64,000 bases of DNA from Afifella sp. IM 167 (GCF_020144925.1 NZ_NSLC01000004.1:1-64000), one strand, 5' to 3'; shown: positions 8,627 to 17,471, counted from the stretch's first letter. Program-made: numbers and translations. Notes: generated by a model from the letters alone, not told the origin.

Positions 8627-9202
8627 TTGCGCCTCGCCGCCATCATCCTGGGCGCTTTCCTCGGCGTCGGCCTCGGCATCTACAGCGCCTATCTGACGCT
8701 GCGCGACCTCGCCCCCGTCGATACGATCGAAAGCGGCTCCTGGCGGGGCTGGCCACGCGCCGGCACGGACGAGGAGGACCCCTATTCCCGGGCTCGCCTG
8801 GCGCGGACGGGCGAACTCGCGCTCGGCTCCAGCGAAGGGCTGAAACTGCTTGCGCGCACGGACGACGCCGGCCGCGACCTTTCGGGCGCGTGCCGCTACG
8901 AGGTGACAGGCCAGCTGCCGGCGGCGCGGCTGTGGACGCTGGCGGTGGAGGGGGAAAGCGGCGCCGGCCTGCCCGCGCCGAAACGCGGCGTCAGGGCGAT
9001 CGGCAGCGACCAGATCGTGCGCAATGCCGACGGCAGCTTCACCGTGACCCTGGCGCCGACACCGCAGCCGGGCAACTGGCTCTCGACGGAGGGCGGCCGG
9101 CAGATCCGTCTGGCAGCGCGTCTCTACGACACGACAGCGCGCACCGTGACGGCGCTCACCGACTTCTCCGTGCCTAGCATCGTGGAGGAGAACTGCCCGT
9201 GA
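8627..9202 (+). CDS. DUF1214 domain membrane-anchored protein
   Basis: The 191-residue protein starts with an uncleaved-looking N-terminal helix (LAAIILGAFLGVGLGIYSAYLTL) and has a DUF1214 domain ending in PTPQPGNWLSTEGG. No ATG lies near the start; TTG at 8627 is preceded by AGGAAG, so I take it as a TTG start. It overlaps the next gene by four bases (GTGA), so the two are translationally coupled. DUF1214 and DUF1254 occur together, often fused, as envelope proteins of unknown function. Confidence 0.8.
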   Translation: MRLAAIILGAFLGVGLGIYSAYLTLRDLAPVDTIESGSWRGWPRAGTDEEDPYSRARLARTGELALGSSEGLKLLARTDDAGRDLSGACRYEVTGQLPAARLWTLAVEGESGAGLPAPKRGVRAIGSDQIVRNADGSFTVTLAPTPQPGNWLSTEGGRQIRLAARLYDTTARTVTALTDFSVPSIVEENCP

Positions 9203-9810
9203 GCATGGTGGACGAATTCTCCGGGGGGCGGCCGCTCTTTTCCCGGCGAAGGCTCTGGGGATTTCTCGCCTGGGCGCTCGGCGTCGCGCTCCTGGCCGCG
9301 GCCGTGCATATCGTGGTGATCTTCATGGTGCCGCGGATGACGACCAGCGACGGCTGGTGGCGGCTCGCCAACGCCTCGGGCAGTGACGGCTTCACCCTGC
9401 TTGCGCCCGACGGCGAAGGCCCGGCGATCACCGGGCTCGATCCTCTTTTCGTGCACGGCGCCTGCCGGCTGTCGCTCAAGGAAGCGCCGGCCAGCCTTTC
9501 CTTCTCGGGGCCGAACAATTTCTGGTCCCTGGCGCTCTATCTGAAGCGCGGCACCGTTCTATTCTCCGTCAACGACCGGACGGCGGTGGACGGCAAGCTC
9601 GACATGCTCGTCGTCGATCCGATCCAGAATGCGATGCTGAAGGAAAGCGCGGGAGCCGAGCTCGACCAGACGATCGTGGTGGAGGCGCCGCAGGATGACC
9701 TGATGGCTCTCGTCAGGTTCTACGCCCCGACGCCGCGCGAGCGGCAGATCGCGGCGGAACATCTGGAAGCGGCCGAATGCGCGCCCGCTCCTATCCAGCC
9801 GGCAGGCTGA
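9199..9810 (+). CDS. DUF1254-like membrane-anchored protein
   Basis: The 203-residue protein has one N-terminal transmembrane segment (FLAWALGVALLAAAVHIVVIFMV) and a periplasmic domain of DUF1254 type, with LDPLFVHGACRLSL and FYAPTPRERQIAAEHLEAAEC. GTG at 9199 is the chosen start because GGAGGAG ends eight bases before it; an ATG lies at 9205. The overlap with the DUF1214 gene and the shared topology suggest the two products work as a pair in the envelope, but the role is unknown. Confidence 0.78.
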   Translation: MSMVDEFSGGRPLFSRRRLWGFLAWALGVALLAAAVHIVVIFMVPRMTTSDGWWRLANASGSDGFTLLAPDGEGPAITGLDPLFVHGACRLSLKEAPASLSFSGPNNFWSLALYLKRGTVLFSVNDRTAVDGKLDMLVVDPIQNAMLKESAGAELDQTIVVEAPQDDLMALVRFYAPTPRERQIAAEHLEAAECAPAPIQPAG

Positions 9811-9824
9811 GCGCCGAAGCCGTT

Positions 9825-10004
9825 CTAGTTGGCGCGGCGCGCAGGACGCCGGCCGCGGCCGGCGCGACGGCCGAGATCGACCTTGTCCGGGCGCTCGCGG
9901 TATTCGACCCGCACACCCGTGAAAAGCAGGATCTGGCAGGGGCCCGCGACATCGCGGTTGCGCCCCGAATTGGCTTGCGTCGGAAAGCTCAGGATGTCGG
10001 CCAT
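9825..10004 (-). CDS. Small conserved hypothetical protein
   Basis: This 59-residue protein begins MADILSFPTQ and contains GPCQILLFTGVRVEY, then a basic arginine-rich tail. Short proteins with an ILxFPxx start and a GPCxILLFTGVRxE core are frequent in Hyphomicrobiales genomes and are annotated as hypothetical. The ATG at 10004 is chosen because it starts at that conserved N-terminus; the longer frame to 10070 adds unrelated residues. No function can be assigned. Confidence 0.6.
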   Translation of the reverse strand: MADILSFPTQANSGRNRDVAGPCQILLFTGVRVEYRERPDKVDLGRRAGRGRRPARRAN

Positions 10005-10115
10005 GCCATGTCTCCTCTCGGGGCCATCCGTGGTCCGGTAGGCCCAGTGTCGCCGGAGTATGGTTAACAACCTCTGAACGGGGATAACGTGACGGCGATC
10101 ACATTAGCACGACCC

Positions 10116-10469
10116 CTATCCGCTCTCCTGCGCAAGAGAGGCAAAGGGCCGCCCCTTCCGATCCTCGATCTCTACCACCCAAAGATCCGGGTCGAAGCGA
10201 ATTTCGCTTTCTATCCTTTCCTCGACCTTGCGCCTTTCCGCCGCCCCGAGGAGAAGCGAGAAGAGCCGGTCTGATGGGCGATCCTCGTCGAAGAAGGCCG
10301 ATTGCGGCGCCGGACCGTAAAGGTCGATTTCGCCCGTCAGCCGGTCGACGAGAAGGAAGATCGTCCCGGCCTCCGCCGCCCCCCTGCGCGCGAGCGTGAC
10401 ATAGGCACCCTCGGCCGAGGCGCGCCGAATCAGCGCCGACACCCAGATGTCGGTGCGCAGACGGGTCAC
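10116..10469 (-). CDS. DUF1491 family protein
   Basis: This 117-residue cytoplasmic protein matches DUF1491: RLRTDIWVSALIRRA at the start, then GAYVTLARRGAAEAGTIFL and DLWVVEIEDR. It starts with GTG, whose bases overlap the TGA of the upstream peptidoglycan-binding gene (GTGA), so the pair is translationally coupled. The function of DUF1491 is unknown. Confidence 0.85.
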   Translation of the reverse strand: MTRLRTDIWVSALIRRASAEGAYVTLARRGAAEAGTIFLLVDRLTGEIDLYGPAPQSAFFDEDRPSDRLFSLLLGAAERRKVEERIESEIRFDPDLWVVEIEDRKGRPFASLAQESG

Positions 10470-10990
10470 GGATTGGCCGAGATCGCACCGATCGCGGCCA
10501 GGCGGTCGAGCGTCTCGCGATCGATCTCGCCGTTCACGGTCAGACCGTGGTCGAGCTGGAAAAGGCGCAGCGCATCCGTGGTCTGGCGACCCTTCAGGCC
10601 GTCGACCTCGAGAGGCCCGTAGGCGGCTTCCGCCAGCGCCTTCTGCACGGCAAAGACGACGGGGTCCGGGCCGGAGGAAAACGTATCGTTCGCTGCCGGA
10701 GCGGCTACTTCCTGCCGCGCGCTCGCGTTGACGGCCTCTGGCCGGTGTTGCGGGATCCGCTCCACGGATGGCGTGCGCAGCGAGGCCGTGGCCGTCTCCG
10801 TCTGGCCTTCGGCATGGCGGGTCTGAAAGAGCGGGGCGGGATGCTCGACCCGTTGCATGAGGAGCGCGTTGACGACGACGGCGACGCCGAGGCAGGCGAA
10901 GACGCCCGTCGGGGCATGACGCAGCGCGAGCCGGAAGATCGCCTTCCTGCTCCGGTTTTCAGCGGGCTTGCGGGGGGACCGGCGCGGCAT
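10466..10990 (-). CDS. Membrane-anchored peptidoglycan-binding domain protein
   Basis: The protein has about 174 residues: a basic N-terminus, one transmembrane helix (about residues 25-45, GVFACLGVAVVVNALLM), a low-complexity linker, and a C-terminal PG_binding_1 domain with VQKALAEAAYGPLEVDG, TTDALRLFQLDHGL and VNGEID. It probably sits in the inner membrane and contacts peptidoglycan. I prefer the ATG at 10990; GTG at 11005 would add five residues. It is coupled to the DUF1491 gene downstream. Confidence 0.8.
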   Translation of the reverse strand: MPRRSPRKPAENRSRKAIFRLALRHAPTGVFACLGVAVVVNALLMQRVEHPAPLFQTRHAEGQTETATASLRTPSVERIPQHRPEAVNASARQEVAAPAANDTFSSGPDPVVFAVQKALAEAAYGPLEVDGLKGRQTTDALRLFQLDHGLTVNGEIDRETLDRLAAIGAISANP

Positions 10991-11005
10991 GTCAGTCCCG
11001 ACCAC

Positions 11006-11384
11006 CCGGCGCGCCCGCCCGGCTCACGCGAGCCGCGGGTTGCGCCGGAGGGCGATCGGTTCCCTCATCAGCTCTCGGTCCTTGCACGTCTGCCTCTTGT
11101 GCCGTTCATACGGAAGCCGGCCAGCGCCAGCCTTCCTCAATTTGCAGGCTGGCGCTTAAGGAATCTTGAACCGTCGCCGATCGCCTTCTCGCGCACCGTC
11201 TCACGGCAGGGGACGGTTAACCAAGAGCGCAGGCAAGGCGGAACGCGGGCCCCGATCGGGGGTTTGAAAAGCGACTATGCGGAATTGAGTCGAATTTTAT
11301 CGATCGGATGAACGCGATCTTGGAGCCTCTCATGTCTTGCTACCGATACGGGGCCGAGGACGCCCCAGGGACAGGGCAAAGCTG
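11006..11384. other. Intergenic spacer with long perfect inverted repeat
   Basis: No coding frame in this stretch looks real. It holds the upstream region of both flanking genes and a hairpin-forming inverted repeat at 11123-11156. Several A/T-rich patches near 11255-11310 could carry the promoter of the DUF5330 gene, but no clean -35/-10 pair stands out. Confidence 0.5.
11123..11156. repeat. Inverted repeat with 11-bp arms
   Basis: The arms AGCGCCAGCCT and AGGCTGGCGCT match perfectly around a 12-base loop. There is no T-run on either side, so a Rho-independent terminator is unlikely; a transcript hairpin or repeat element remains possible. Confidence 0.6.
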
Positions 11385-11804
11385 ATGTTCGTGTTTCGCT
11401 CAATCTTCTGGTTGACGACGCTCGTGCTGGTTCTGCCGCCATCCGAGGAGGGCGGCCCGCCGCCGCGTGTGAGCCTTCTTCAATCCGCCGCCGCCGTGCG
11501 CGTGCTGGCGCAGGATGTGCGCGGTCTGTGCGATCGCCATCCGCAGGCCTGCGAGACGAGTTGGGAAACGCTCACCCTGCTCGGGCGCAAGCTGGAGACC
11601 GGCCGCCACGTCGCCGCAGCCGCTTTGGGCTCGGCGCAGCAGGAGGAGGCCGAAAAGGGCACCTTGACCGATGCGGACCTTTCCGTGCCGTGGACCGCGG
11701 GCGAATCGGACGTCGCCGCGGCGGTGACGGAGCCCTCCGTTGCCCGGCCGCACGAGGGCACATCGGCCGTCGGCCTGCCGCTGCCGCGCCCCCAGCTTCT
11801 GTAA
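11385..11804 (+). CDS. DUF5330 family protein
   Basis: This protein of about 139 residues starts with a hydrophobic segment (MFVFRSIFWLTTLVLVLPP) and continues with VSLLQSAAAVRVLAQDVRGLCDRHPQACE, the conserved core of DUF5330 proteins of Hyphomicrobiales. The C-terminal half is proline/serine-rich and poorly conserved. The ATG at 11385 begins the hydrophobic segment; the frame upstream to 11337 is basic and less likely. The protein is probably membrane-anchored or exported. Function is unknown. Confidence 0.78.
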   Translation: MFVFRSIFWLTTLVLVLPPSEEGGPPPRVSLLQSAAAVRVLAQDVRGLCDRHPQACETSWETLTLLGRKLETGRHVAAAALGSAQQEEAEKGTLTDADLSVPWTAGESDVAAAVTEPSVARPHEGTSAVGLPLPRPQLL

Positions 11805-11897
11805 GAGACCGACCTGCCGGGTCGCCGCGCCACAGGCCTTCGGCTTGTGCATGCGGGCCCGATGACTATCTTCGTCGCGAGACGGCGAGCAGGCATC

Positions 11898-12317
11898 ATG
11901 AGCATCCAATCGATCATCGACGACTTTGCACTTCTCGACGACTGGGAGGATCGCTACCGCTACGTGATCGAGCTCGGCCGGGCACTGCCGGAGCTGCCCG
12001 AGGCGGAGCGCAACGAGGCGACGAAGGTGCGCGGCTGCGCCAGCCAGGTCTGGCTCGTCAGCGACAGCGAGGCGCGTGACGGCAAGACGGTTCTCCTGTT
12101 TCGGGGCGACAGTGACGCCCATATCGTCCGCGGCCTGATCGCCATCGTGCTCGCGCTCTATTCGGAGCACAGCCCGCAGGAGATCCTCGGCATCGACGCG
12201 GAGGCGATTTTCCAGAAGATCGGGCTGCGCGAGCATCTCACGTCGCAGCGCTCCAACGGGCTTTCGGCGATGCTGGCGCGGATCCGCAGCGACGCCGAGG
12301 CGCGGCTCGCCGCCTGA
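11898..12317 (+). CDS. sufE: SufE family Fe-S assembly sulfur acceptor
   Basis: The 139-residue protein is a SufE-like cysteine desulfurase partner. It shows the family pattern IDDFALLDDWEDRYRYVIELG, then the active-site cysteine in VRGCASQVWL, and LTSQRSNGLSAML near the C-terminus. It would accept persulfide from SufS and pass it to the SufBC scaffold. The suf operon itself is not in the window, which is common for this stand-alone paralogue. The ATG at 11898 matches the family N-terminus. Confidence 0.92.
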   Translation: MSIQSIIDDFALLDDWEDRYRYVIELGRALPELPEAERNEATKVRGCASQVWLVSDSEARDGKTVLLFRGDSDAHIVRGLIAIVLALYSEHSPQEILGIDAEAIFQKIGLREHLTSQRSNGLSAMLARIRSDAEARLAA

Positions 12318-12321
12318 GACT

Positions 12322-13134
12322 TCAGCCCTCCATGGAGGGCCGGTAGTTCTCGCCGCCCCAATGGCGCATGCGGGAATTCTTCGGCCCCCGGGCCTCGCCT
12401 TCCAGCCCGTAATGACGGGCAAGGGCCATCAGGGCGAGCTTGAGGACGAGCTTGCAGGACCGCGCCGGAAAGCCACGTTCACGCTCCACCACCTCCAGGC
12501 CCTTCAGGAAGCAGCAGACATCGACCAGAACCCCCTCGAGTTCGGGCCCGACCGCCTTGAGCGCGGCGGCCAGCCGTGACTTCGCGTCAAGCGCCGCCTG
12601 GCCGAGATCATCCCGGCCGCCGCGCTCACCGGTGCGCCGCGCCGCCTTCAGGCTTGCCTCCCAATTCGCCGTGACGCGCGGCTGAAGACCGGCGCGCTCG
12701 AAGTCTCGCCGGAGCCGCTCGGCGGCCTCGACCAGTGCCGGGCCGAGATAGGGGCGACCATCGGCATCGGAACGGCGGGCGAGCGCCCCGATCGGGCTCT
12801 CGTCGAGATCCACGGAAGGACGGGGCGCGCCCGCCGGAAAGGCCCCTTCCGCCTCGCCGAGGCGCTTGTGCTGGGCAAGGAACGGGTCGCCTTCGCCTGC
12901 CTCGCGCCGCAGGAACGCACTTGTCGCGGCGTTGGCTGCAAGGCGGCCTCCCTCCGTCTCGGACAAGAGGCCCTCGGCGAGAAGCCGCCGGGCAAGCGGC
13001 AGCGACACTTCGCGACGCTGCGGCGCACCCTCCAGCCGATACACCCCGCCATCTGCCTCGACGAGTTGCGCGCCCGGGCTGGCGAGCATCTCCGACAGCA
13101 ACCTGCAAAGCGGGCGGCTTGCTCCAATCTTCAC
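12322..13134 (-). CDS. DUF6456 domain protein
   Basis: This protein of about 270 residues has a C-terminal DUF6456-type region (DVCCFLKGLEVVERERGFPARSCKLVLKLALMALARHYG). An earlier region (LPLARRLLAEGLLSETEGGRLAAN) looks like a winged-helix segment. I take the GTG at 13134, whose bases overlap the TGA of the DnaA-C-like gene (GTGA), giving MKIGASRPL as the start; the longer frame to 13518 is antisense-like filler. The coupling suggests the two act together, perhaps in DNA binding or replication control, but no function is established. Confidence 0.8.
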   Translation of the reverse strand: MKIGASRPLCRLLSEMLASPGAQLVEADGGVYRLEGAPQRREVSLPLARRLLAEGLLSETEGGRLAANAATSAFLRREAGEGDPFLAQHKRLGEAEGAFPAGAPRPSVDLDESPIGALARRSDADGRPYLGPALVEAAERLRRDFERAGLQPRVTANWEASLKAARRTGERGGRDDLGQAALDAKSRLAAALKAVGPELEGVLVDVCCFLKGLEVVERERGFPARSCKLVLKLALMALARHYGLEGEARGPKNSRMRHWGGENYRPSMEG

Positions 13135-13499
13135 GGCCGGGCTCCCGCAAAGGCGCCGATCCAGCGCAGCAGTGCGAATTCCAGGCACTCCATCAGCCGG
13201 TCGTAGGCCTGCTCGTCGCGGCGTTCCTCCGTCAGCGCACAGCCATGGGCAACGGTCGTCCTGTCCCGGGAGAAATGGGCGCCGACCTCCGTGAGGGTGA
13301 GGCCGCGCGTGACATGGATGAGATACATGGCGGCCTGCCGAGCCTGGGCGACGCGGCAAAGACCTCGCCGCGGCAGACGCAAATCCGGCAGACGGACGCC
13401 GAAAGTGGCGGCCATCAGCGTCTCGGCGAAGCGGCAGGCGGACACATCGAGCGTCCCGCCGCTTCCGCGCAAAGTGCCCGGCATGCATGACGATCCCAT
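13131..13499 (-). CDS. Helix-turn-helix protein resembling the DnaA C-terminal domain
   Basis: The 122-residue protein has a single domain like domain IV of DnaA. The stretch ARQAAMYLIHV, LTEVGAHFSRDRTTVAHGC copies the DnaA-box-reading signature (RQxAMYL...GxxFxRDHTTV) but the AAA+ ATPase is absent. The ATG at 13499 has GGGAGG upstream. It is coupled to the DUF6456 gene, and a 6-bp-arm palindrome lies just upstream (13517-13534). It may bind DnaA-box-like sites or its own promoter; that is inference from the fold. Confidence 0.82.
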   Translation of the reverse strand: MGSSCMPGTLRGSGGTLDVSACRFAETLMAATFGVRLPDLRLPRRGLCRVAQARQAAMYLIHVTRGLTLTEVGAHFSRDRTTVAHGCALTEERRDEQAYDRLMECLEFALLRWIGAFAGARP

Positions 13500-13516
13500 C
13501 GCGACCTCCCGTGATC

Positions 13517-13534
13517 ATAGGATTTATTTCCTAT
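13517..13534. promoter_or_regulatory. Operator-like palindrome upstream of the DnaA-C-like gene
   Basis: ATAGGA and TCCTAT form perfect arms around TTTATT, within an A/T-rich patch 18 bases before the start codon of the HTH gene. The position suits an autoregulatory operator. Confidence 0.45.
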
Positions 13535-13669
13535 AGTCGGCAGGCCCGCAAGCGGGGATAAATCGCATCCATCAATTACGTTAATAAGGGCGCGGCCCGG
13601 CCCGCCTGCTCCAGCCTCTTATCCCCGCACCTTGCAGCGCTGCGATCCTGTGCAGAGATGGAGGGAAAG

Positions 13670-14047
13670 ATGACTGACATCTCAGAGAAAGGGCCGGGCG
13701 GGGACGCGATCAGCGCGTGCATGAAGAAGATGCGCCAGGCGGCTGCAGCCAGCCTCGACGCGCAAGTCAAAGCGGGCGCCCTCGCCTACCGCCGGGAAAG
13801 GCATCTGGAGGGACTTGTCCGGGGCGCCGAAGCGCTGCCCGGGGAAAACGAGGCCGAGCATACGCGGCGGATCATCGGGAGACTGCGCAATGCCCTGAGG
13901 GCCGAGCGTGCCAGAGCGCGGGCCGGCCATTGGACCTACGACCTCAACCGGCACATCGCGCTCAAAGCCGCGCTTACGGCCGAATGCGAACGCCTGTCGT
14001 CGCATTCGGCTGAAAAGCAAAGCGCCGGCGCGAAGGCCGGCGCCTGA
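13670..14047 (+). CDS. Hypothetical protein
   Basis: This protein of about 125 residues is rich in Ala, Arg and Glu and predicted mostly helical, with no signal peptide or membrane segment. The ATG at 13670 follows GGAGGGAAAG closely, which decides the start over the ATG at 13658. I do not recognise a family. It is convergent with mucR, and its 3' end carries a GCGCCGGC/GCCGGCGC hairpin (14022-14043) without a T-run. Confidence 0.6.
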   Translation: MTDISEKGPGGDAISACMKKMRQAAAASLDAQVKAGALAYRRERHLEGLVRGAEALPGENEAEHTRRIIGRLRNALRAERARARAGHWTYDLNRHIALKAALTAECERLSSHSAEKQSAGAKAGA

Positions 14048-14068
14048 CCTAGCGAGCGGAAGCTCGGC

Positions 14069-14482
14069 TCAGCGGCGGCCGCGCTTCTGGCCGAGGCCCA
14101 TCTGCTTGGCGAGATCGGAACGCGCCTTGGCATAGTTCGGGGCGACCATCGGGTAGTCGGTCGGAAGTCCCCACTTCTCGCGATACTCTTCCGGCGAGAG
14201 ATCGTAATGCGTGCGCAGATGACGCTTCAGCGACTTGAACTTCTTTCCGTCCTCGAGACAGACGATGTAGTCCGGCGTGATCGATTTGCGCACGGGAACA
14301 GCAGGCTTCTGCGGCTCCGGCTCCGGCTCGATGCCACCGTCGGTGGTCGTCTGCAAAGCCTGATAAATATTGCCGATCAGGCCGGAGAGATCGCCAGCGG
14401 CGATGGTGTTGTTGCTGACATAGGCCGATACGATGTCGGCCGTTAGCTCGATGAGATTGTCGTTCTGGATAGCTTCTGACAT
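14069..14482 (-). CDS. mucR: MucR/Ros family zinc-finger transcriptional regulator
   Basis: The 137-residue protein is a MucR/Ros regulator, an H-NS-like global repressor of exopolysaccharide, motility and virulence or symbiosis genes in Hyphomicrobiales. The zinc finger reads [22 protein letters not shown], followed by [12 protein letters not shown]. The second metal ligand is Asp rather than the Cys of Ros, a variant known in rhizobial homologues. The N-terminal region ([15 protein letters not shown]) is the oligomerisation part. The 250-base A/T-richer spacer upstream is where autoregulation would be expected. Confidence 0.93.
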   Translation of the reverse strand: MSEAIQNDNLIELTADIVSAYVSNNTIAAGDLSGLIGNIYQALQTTTDGGIEPEPEPQKPAVPVRKSITPDYIVCLEDGKKFKSLKRHLRTHYDLSPEEYREKWGLPTDYPMVAPNYAKARSDLAKQMGLGQKRGRR

Positions 14483-14733
14483 TGATTCCTCGTCACGTGT
14501 CCTTGGTCAACGGTTCGCCCCAAGTTGTATGGGAGCGATAGCTACTGCCGACAAGGCTATGAAACAAGAAAAAACTTCAATATTGCCGTGAAGATGCATG
14601 TCGTTTCATCGGATGCAACAAGAAGGTGCGAAACCAGCCCGATTTGAGGCATTTTTCCCGCGCAACTTTATTTCCGGTGCGAAGTTGACTACGCAACCCG
14701 CCAAGCGAATCAACACAGCAAAGATTTGTTACG

Positions 14734-15099
14734 TTACTCGCTTGGGGTCGAATCACTCTTATCGGCGCGCAGTGCGTGAGAATAATCGTCCGGTGTCGTG
14801 GTCGAACATGGCTTGACCCCCGCGAGATACGCTGCGCGCGCGAGAAGATGCGCAGATACGGGTGTCGTCAGAAGAAAGAAGACCACGCCTGCAATAGCTC
14901 TTGTGAAAATATCCAAATGGGGCGCTTCTAGGGCGAGCGCGATTAACATCAGCCCTGAGCCCAGTGTGCCGGCCTTACTGGCTGCGTGCATGCGGGTATA
15001 GAGATCGGGAAAACGCAGCAGCCCGACAGCCGCGACGATGGCAAAAAGACTGCCGATCACCAGCATGATTCCCACGATGACATCGATGAGAGCACTCAT
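14734..15099 (-). CDS. mrpG: Mrp/Pha cation:proton antiporter subunit G
   Basis: This 121-residue protein with three transmembrane helices matches MnhG/Pha[39 protein letters not shown]. The hydrophilic tail after residue 100 is longer than usual. It is the last gene of the operon and overlaps mrpF by four bases. The Mrp complex exchanges Na+ or K+ for protons and supports pH and salt tolerance; in Sinorhizobium the homologous pha genes are needed for nodule invasion. Confidence 0.93.
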   Translation of the reverse strand: MSALIDVIVGIMLVIGSLFAIVAAVGLLRFPDLYTRMHAASKAGTLGSGLMLIALALEAPHLDIFTRAIAGVVFFLLTTPVSAHLLARAAYLAGVKPCSTTTPDDYSHALRADKSDSTPSE

Positions 15100-15419
15100 G
15101 CCTCGTGCTCCCGCGGGTTTTGGGGCGTTTCGTCGTCGCTCACCTCGCCCCGATGCATCACGAAACGGGCGAAGGCGACTGTCGCCAGGAAGCCGACCAG
15201 CCCGAGGGCGATCGCGATGTCGATATAGAGGTAAAACTGCGTCTTCACGCCGATCACGGCAATAAAGCCGATGCCCACCGAAACGAGCATGTCGAGCGCC
15301 AGCACCCGATCGGCAAAGGTCGGCCCGCGGATGATGCGGATGGCGATCAGGGCGAACGAGACGATGAGGCAGACGAGCGCCGCAACGACGCAGATTTCCA
15401 GGAACTCTGCCGAACTCAT
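15096..15419 (-). CDS. mrpF: Mrp/Pha antiporter subunit F
   Basis: This 107-residue subunit has three membrane helices. The family core is seen as [20 protein letters not shown] and [12 protein letters not shown]. It overlaps mrpE upstream and mrpG downstream by four bases each, so translation of the three is coupled. Confidence 0.93.
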   Translation of the reverse strand: MSSAEFLEICVVAALVCLIVSFALIAIRIIRGPTFADRVLALDMLVSVGIGFIAVIGVKTQFYLYIDIAIALGLVGFLATVAFARFVMHRGEVSDDETPQNPREHEA

Positions 15420-15892
15420 CGGAAGGCCTCCAGGATCTTGCGTTCGAAACCTTCCGCGATGTCGCGCCTCAGCTGGTCCGGGTCCGGCACATCGACGGCG
15501 TGGATATAGAGCGTCTGGCGGTCGTCCGAGACGTCGATGGAGAGGGTGCCGGGCGTCAGGGTAATCAGGTTGGCGAGAAGCGTGATCTCGAAATCGCGGT
15601 TCACCCGCAGCGGATAGGCGATGATGCCGGGGCTCAGCGGCATTTTCGGCTGCACGACGAGCCAGGCGACCTTAAAGGCCGACATCACGAGCTCATAGAT
15701 GAAGAGGAAGAAGAGGTTCACGACGCGCCAGGAACGGCCGAGATAACCGCGCGTGCCGATCTGCTCGCGGATCAGCCAAAGCGCGACGGCGCCGAGGAAG
15801 AAGCCGAAGAGGAGGTTGGCGAGGCCGAAGCTCCCGGTGACCGAGGCCCAGGCGAGGGCGAGCAGAACGTTGACCGGAAAGAGAACGGTCAT
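15416..15892 (-). CDS. mrpE: Mrp/Pha antiporter subunit E
   Basis: This 158-residue subunit has two N-terminal helices and the family core [31 protein letters not shown], with the conserved LTPGT. It overlaps mrpD by four bases. It is thought to help assemble the complex rather than carry ions. Confidence 0.93.
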   Translation of the reverse strand: MTVLFPVNVLLALAWASVTGSFGLANLLFGFFLGAVALWLIREQIGTRGYLGRSWRVVNLFFLFIYELVMSAFKVAWLVVQPKMPLSPGIIAYPLRVNRDFEITLLANLITLTPGTLSIDVSDDRQTLYIHAVDVPDPDQLRRDIAEGFERKILEAFR

Positions 15893-17469
15893 GGCGCACC
15901 TCCGAATACCGCGTTGAAATAGGGCGTCGGATCGAGCAGGCCGGCCGCACCGGCCTCAGCGAGCCTCAAGAACGGGGCAGGATATAGGCCGATGACGAGC
16001 GTCAGTCCGGCAAGCGCGATGATGGGGCCATAGAGCACCCGCTGGTCGAACGGGCTGAGTTCGCCCGGCACGGCCTTTTCGGCGCCATCGGGCGTGCCGA
16101 GGGGTCCGCCACGCCAGAAAGCATGGGCGAAGGCACGGCCGGCGGCGAGCGCGGTGAAGGCGCTTGCCGAAAGGACGACCCCGGCCAGGAGCCAGCGCTG
16201 ATCGGCCAGAGCGGCCTGGACGACAACCACTTTCGCCCAGAAGCCCGAAAACGGCGGCAGCGCCGCAGCGGAGAAGACGAGCGCCAGCATCAGCCCGGCC
16301 AAGAGCGGGCTCGCACCATAAAGCCCGCCGAGATGACGCAGCTCCTGGCTCCCACCGAGATGGGCGGCGATGCCGGCGGCGAAGTAGAGCGCGGTCATCA
16401 CCAGCATGGAATGGATGGCATAGAGGATGGCGCCGGAAAGGCCCCCCTGCGAGCCGAGGGCTATGCCCGCGAAGATGATGCCGATGCCGGAGATGACGAT
16501 ATAGCCCAGCATGCGGCGCAGATCGGATTCGGCCATGGCCCCGAACGAGCCGAGCAGGATCGTGCCGATCGCAAGCCATGAGAGCATGTCGGCATAGACC
16601 TGATGCTCGGCCGGCATCAGCATGATCATGGTGCGCATCAGCGCGTAGGCGCCGACCTTGGTCAGAAGGCCGGCGAAGATGGCGCCGGCCGCCGGAGAAG
16701 GCGTGTGGTAGGAGGCCGGCAGCCAGAAGGCGAGCGGAAAGGCGGCCGCCTTCATGCCGAAACCGAGAATGTAGAGCATCGCGATGGTCTTCATCGGCAG
16801 ATCGCCCGTCGGCTCTCGGAGGCGCAGCGCGATATCGGCCATGTTGAGCGTGCCGAGAGCGCCGTAGAGATAACCGGTGGCGATCAGGAAGAAGCCGGCG
16901 GCGAGCAGGTTGAGCAGCGCGTAGCGCACGGCGCCATCGAGCTGCGCCTTGCCGTTGCCGAGGACCATCAGGCCGAAGGATGCGATCAGCATCACCTCGA
17001 ACCAGACATAAAGGTTGAAGATGTCTCCGGTGAGGAAGGCATTGCAGATGCCCGTCATCATCAGGAGCAGAAACGGAAAGAACCCGTAGCGCCGCCCCAG
17101 CCCGTCGATGTCGCGCGTGGCAAAGACACCGACGGTGAGCGCGACGAGCGAGGCGAAGAAGGCAAAGGACGCGCCGAGCACATCGGCGGTGAAGTTGATG
17201 CCGAAGGGCGGCAGCCAGCTGCCCATCGCCATGGCGATGGGCCCCGCCGTCAGCACCCGCGCCAGGATTCCTGCACAGGCGACGACCAGCAGGGCGAGAG
17301 CGAAGATGCCGATCGGAAACTGCAAGACCGCGCGCTTGCGAAAGAGAAGCAGAACGGCACCGAAGAGAACGGTGATGAGGGTCGGCGCGATGACGAGCGC
17401 GTCTGCCGCCGCCACGGGCGCCGTTATCATCGCAGCGGCCAGATCCACCGCTTCGGCAGTTCCCGCCAT
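15889..17469 (-). CDS. mrpD: Mrp/Pha antiporter subunit D
   Basis: This 526-residue polytopic subunit is homologous to NuoM/NuoN-type proton-pumping subunits of complex I. The core segments are visible: NLYVWFEVMLIASFGLMVLG, FPLAFWLPASYHTPSPAAGAIFAGLLTKVGAYAL and SDLRRMLGYIVISGIG. The membrane Glu and Lys of these segments are the expected ion-path residues. It lies two bases after mrpC. Confidence 0.94.
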   Translation of the reverse strand: MAGTAEAVDLAAAMITAPVAAADALVIAPTLITVLFGAVLLLFRKRAVLQFPIGIFALALLVVACAGILARVLTAGPIAMAMGSWLPPFGINFTADVLGASFAFFASLVALTVGVFATRDIDGLGRRYGFFPFLLLMMTGICNAFLTGDIFNLYVWFEVMLIASFGLMVLGNGKAQLDGAVRYALLNLLAAGFFLIATGYLYGALGTLNMADIALRLREPTGDLPMKTIAMLYILGFGMKAAAFPLAFWLPASYHTPSPAAGAIFAGLLTKVGAYALMRTMIMLMPAEHQVYADMLSWLAIGTILLGSFGAMAESDLRRMLGYIVISGIGIIFAGIALGSQGGLSGAILYAIHSMLVMTALYFAAGIAAHLGGSQELRHLGGLYGASPLLAGLMLALVFSAAALPPFSGFWAKVVVVQAALADQRWLLAGVVLSASAFTALAAGRAFAHAFWRGGPLGTPDGAEKAVPGELSPFDQRVLYGPIIALAGLTLVIGLYPAPFLRLAEAGAAGLLDPTPYFNAVFGGAP

Positions 17470-17471
17470 CC

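Noticed and set aside
14598-14816. A 72-codon frame between mucR and mrpG.
   Set aside because: It runs through an A/T-rich regulatory spacer into the 3' end of mrpG on the other strand, with no ribosome site or conserved pattern.
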